A stretch of DNA of 42,913 nucleotides from an uncultured Synechococcus sp. (GTDB lineage Bacteria > Cyanobacteriota > Cyanobacteriia > Phormidesmidales > Phormidesmidaceae). A program made the translations under genes and the position numbers. Location of the stretch: contig CALDSK010000337.1 of NCBI GenBank assembly GCA_937911865.1, positions 1 through 42,913 of the forward strand, read 5' to 3'. The notes beneath the pieces were generated by a model. The model ran no database searches and was not told the DNA's origin. It saw only the letters and a list, made by a program, of their open reading frames with translations. Below are positions 41,837-42,913 of the stretch, one piece after another (position 1 is the first letter of the stretch; each line of letters starts with the position of its first letter).

Positions 41837-42832
41837 TCAGTACCTGTCAGGAATAAAGTTTTGGTCCTTCAGCGGTGGGCGCTCATAGTCAATATTTTTC
41901 TGTCGTTTTGGAAGCGCTAGAGGCGGCGGGGTCAGATCTTCATAGGCAATCTGATTCAGCAGATGGCTGATGCAGTTTAGCCGCGCTCGTTTTTTCTCGT
42001 CAGCTTCCACGACGTTCCAGGGCGATCGCATGGTATCGGTCGCAGCAAACATGTCGTCTTTGGCCTTTGAATACGCCACCCATCTAGCCCGCGCCTCTAA
42101 GTCCATCGGGCTGAGCTTCCACCGCTTAATCGGGTCATTCAGCCTGTCTTGAAACCGTCTCTCCTGCTCATCATCACTGACCGAAAACCAGTACTTTACC
42201 AGCACGATGCCAGAGCGCTGCAACATATGCTCAAACTCCGGGCAAGAGCGCAAAAACTCAACATATTCCTGATTCGTACAAAAGCCCATGACGCGCTCAA
42301 CCCCAGCCCGGTTGTACCAGCTGCGATCAAACAGCGTAATTTCACCCGCAGAGGGTAGCTGAGCGACGTAGCGCTGAAAATACCACTGGCCCTTTTCTTT
42401 TTCTGTTGGTGTACCCAAGGCAACGACTCGGCAAATGCGAGGATTCAAGCATTCAGAAATCCGTTTAATCGCACCGCCTTTGCCCGCCGCATCGCGGCCT
42501 TCAAAAAGAACAACAACTTTTAAGCCCTTTTCTTTCACCCAGTACTGAAGCTTCACCAGCTCCATTTGTAAACGTCTGAGTTCTTTTTTGTAGAGTTTCT
42601 TACTCAGCGGCGCTTTCTTTTCTTTTTTCTTCTTCGACGTTTTCTTCGCTTTCTGATTCTTGGCCGCTTTCTCAGCCTTTTTTTCAGCCCGATCCTTCTC
42701 GCCAGTCTTCTGCCCAATCTTGTGGCCAGTCTTCTCGCTTTTAGACTTCTTTCCTTTTCCACCTGCCTTTACAGCAGCCGCTGCACCGTTAACATCTGTA
42801 GTAGCAGAAGAACTCGATTTCTTTTTGGTCAT
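41837..42832 (-). CDS. ppk2: Polyphosphate kinase 2 family protein
   Basis: 331 aa. Residues 1 to about 75 are a Lys/Ala-rich low-complexity tail. The kinase core follows: LQYWVKEKGLKVVVLFEGRDAAGKGG with Walker A (112-119), then GQWYFQRYVAQLPSAGEITLFDRSWYNRAGVERVMGF with D169/R170, and WFSVSDDEQERRF. This is PPK2, which moves phosphate between polyphosphate and nucleoside mono- or diphosphates; class cannot be decided by eye. The basic tail could bind the polyanionic substrate (inference). It leads a probable two-gene unit with the PNPOx-like gene. Confidence 0.92.
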   Translation of the reverse strand: MTKKKSSSSATTDVNGAAAAVKAGGKGKKSKSEKTGHKIGQKTGEKDRAEKKAEKAAKNQKAKKTSKKKKEKKAPLSKKLYKKELRRLQMELVKLQYWVKEKGLKVVVLFEGRDAAGKGGAIKRISECLNPRICRVVALGTPTEKEKGQWYFQRYVAQLPSAGEITLFDRSWYNRAGVERVMGFCTNQEYVEFLRSCPEFEHMLQRSGIVLVKYWFSVSDDEQERRFQDRLNDPIKRWKLSPMDLEARARWVAYSKAKDDMFAATDTMRSPWNVVEADEKKRARLNCISHLLNQIAYEDLTPPPLALPKRQKNIDYERPPLKDQNFIPDRY

Positions 42833-42913
42833 TAGGTTGCACTAAGAAGATGTGAGCAAAAAATATGGGCTAAGAGAAAATAGGTACTAAGAGAAACTAT
42901 GGGCTAAGAGAAA

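Overview
The window is a piece of a cyanobacterial chromosome. The direct evidence is a photosystem I cluster (psaF, psaJ, psaL), a Tic22-type protein, several families found mainly in cyanobacteria (DUF2555, DUF2996, DUF3370, DUF3611, DUF4327, a Ycf52-like acetyltransferase) and many copies of the HIP1 octamer GCGATCGC inside and between genes. Codon use and gene content fit a Leptolyngbya/Synechococcales-type organism, but the genus cannot be fixed from this sequence alone. There is no phage, IS element, CRISPR array or rRNA operon. The only RNA gene seen is a tRNA-Pro.

Layout. 1-9.5 kb: zinc-ribbon membrane protein, AI-2E-type permease, an acidic membrane-anchored unknown, a receiver-histidine kinase with an SRPBCC protein, a TldD protease translationally coupled to a transaldolase-like enzyme, a DUF3611/Tic21-like membrane protein, a DUF924 protein and small unknowns. 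9.8-12.9 kb: gmd and fcl (GDP-fucose synthesis) and a DUF2996 protein. 13-18.1 kb: purH, a carboxylesterase, DUF2555-coaBC and a polyprenyl-phosphate sugar transferase. 18.3-23.7 kb: Tic22, tRNA-Pro, DUF4332, two GNAT acetyltransferases, an ACT-like protein and an alpha/beta hydrolase. 23.9-28.2 kb: tsaD, psaF-psaJ-psaL, alanine dehydrogenase and a Rof-like small protein. 28.3-32 kb: a DUF3370 exported protein preceded by a possible 41-aa ORF, and a large membrane-anchored GTPase. 32-33.1 kb: a gene-poor stretch with dyads. 33.1-42.9 kb: SlyD-type FKBP, SDR, an isoaspartyl peptidase coupled to a propeller-transglutaminase protein, DUF2283, DUF4327, an ArgZ/AgrE-type arginine dihydrolase, a PNPOx-like protein and PPK2.

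Themes. (1) PSI: psaL lies directly after psaF-psaJ instead of beside psaI, an order that has been linked to tetrameric PSI. An HLR1-like (RpaB) site lies upstream and two hairpins sit between psaF and psaJ. (2) Nitrogen: a beta-aspartyl peptidase and an arginine dihydrolase lie within 4 kb of each other, matching the last steps of cyanophycin use; alanine dehydrogenase is also in the window. (3) Cell surface: gmd, fcl and a phosphoglycosyltransferase fit fucose-containing exopolysaccharide. (4) Short tandem duplications of 12-26 nt are scattered through intergenic DNA and also inside coding regions, where in-frame copies make charged, low-complexity inserts in otherwise ordinary enzymes. I see no clear candidate for a wholly new multi-gene system. 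The best leads are the psaFJL locus, the transglutaminase-isoaspartyl peptidase pair, the triple 9-mer between tRNA-Pro and tic22, and the tandem-duplication signature.
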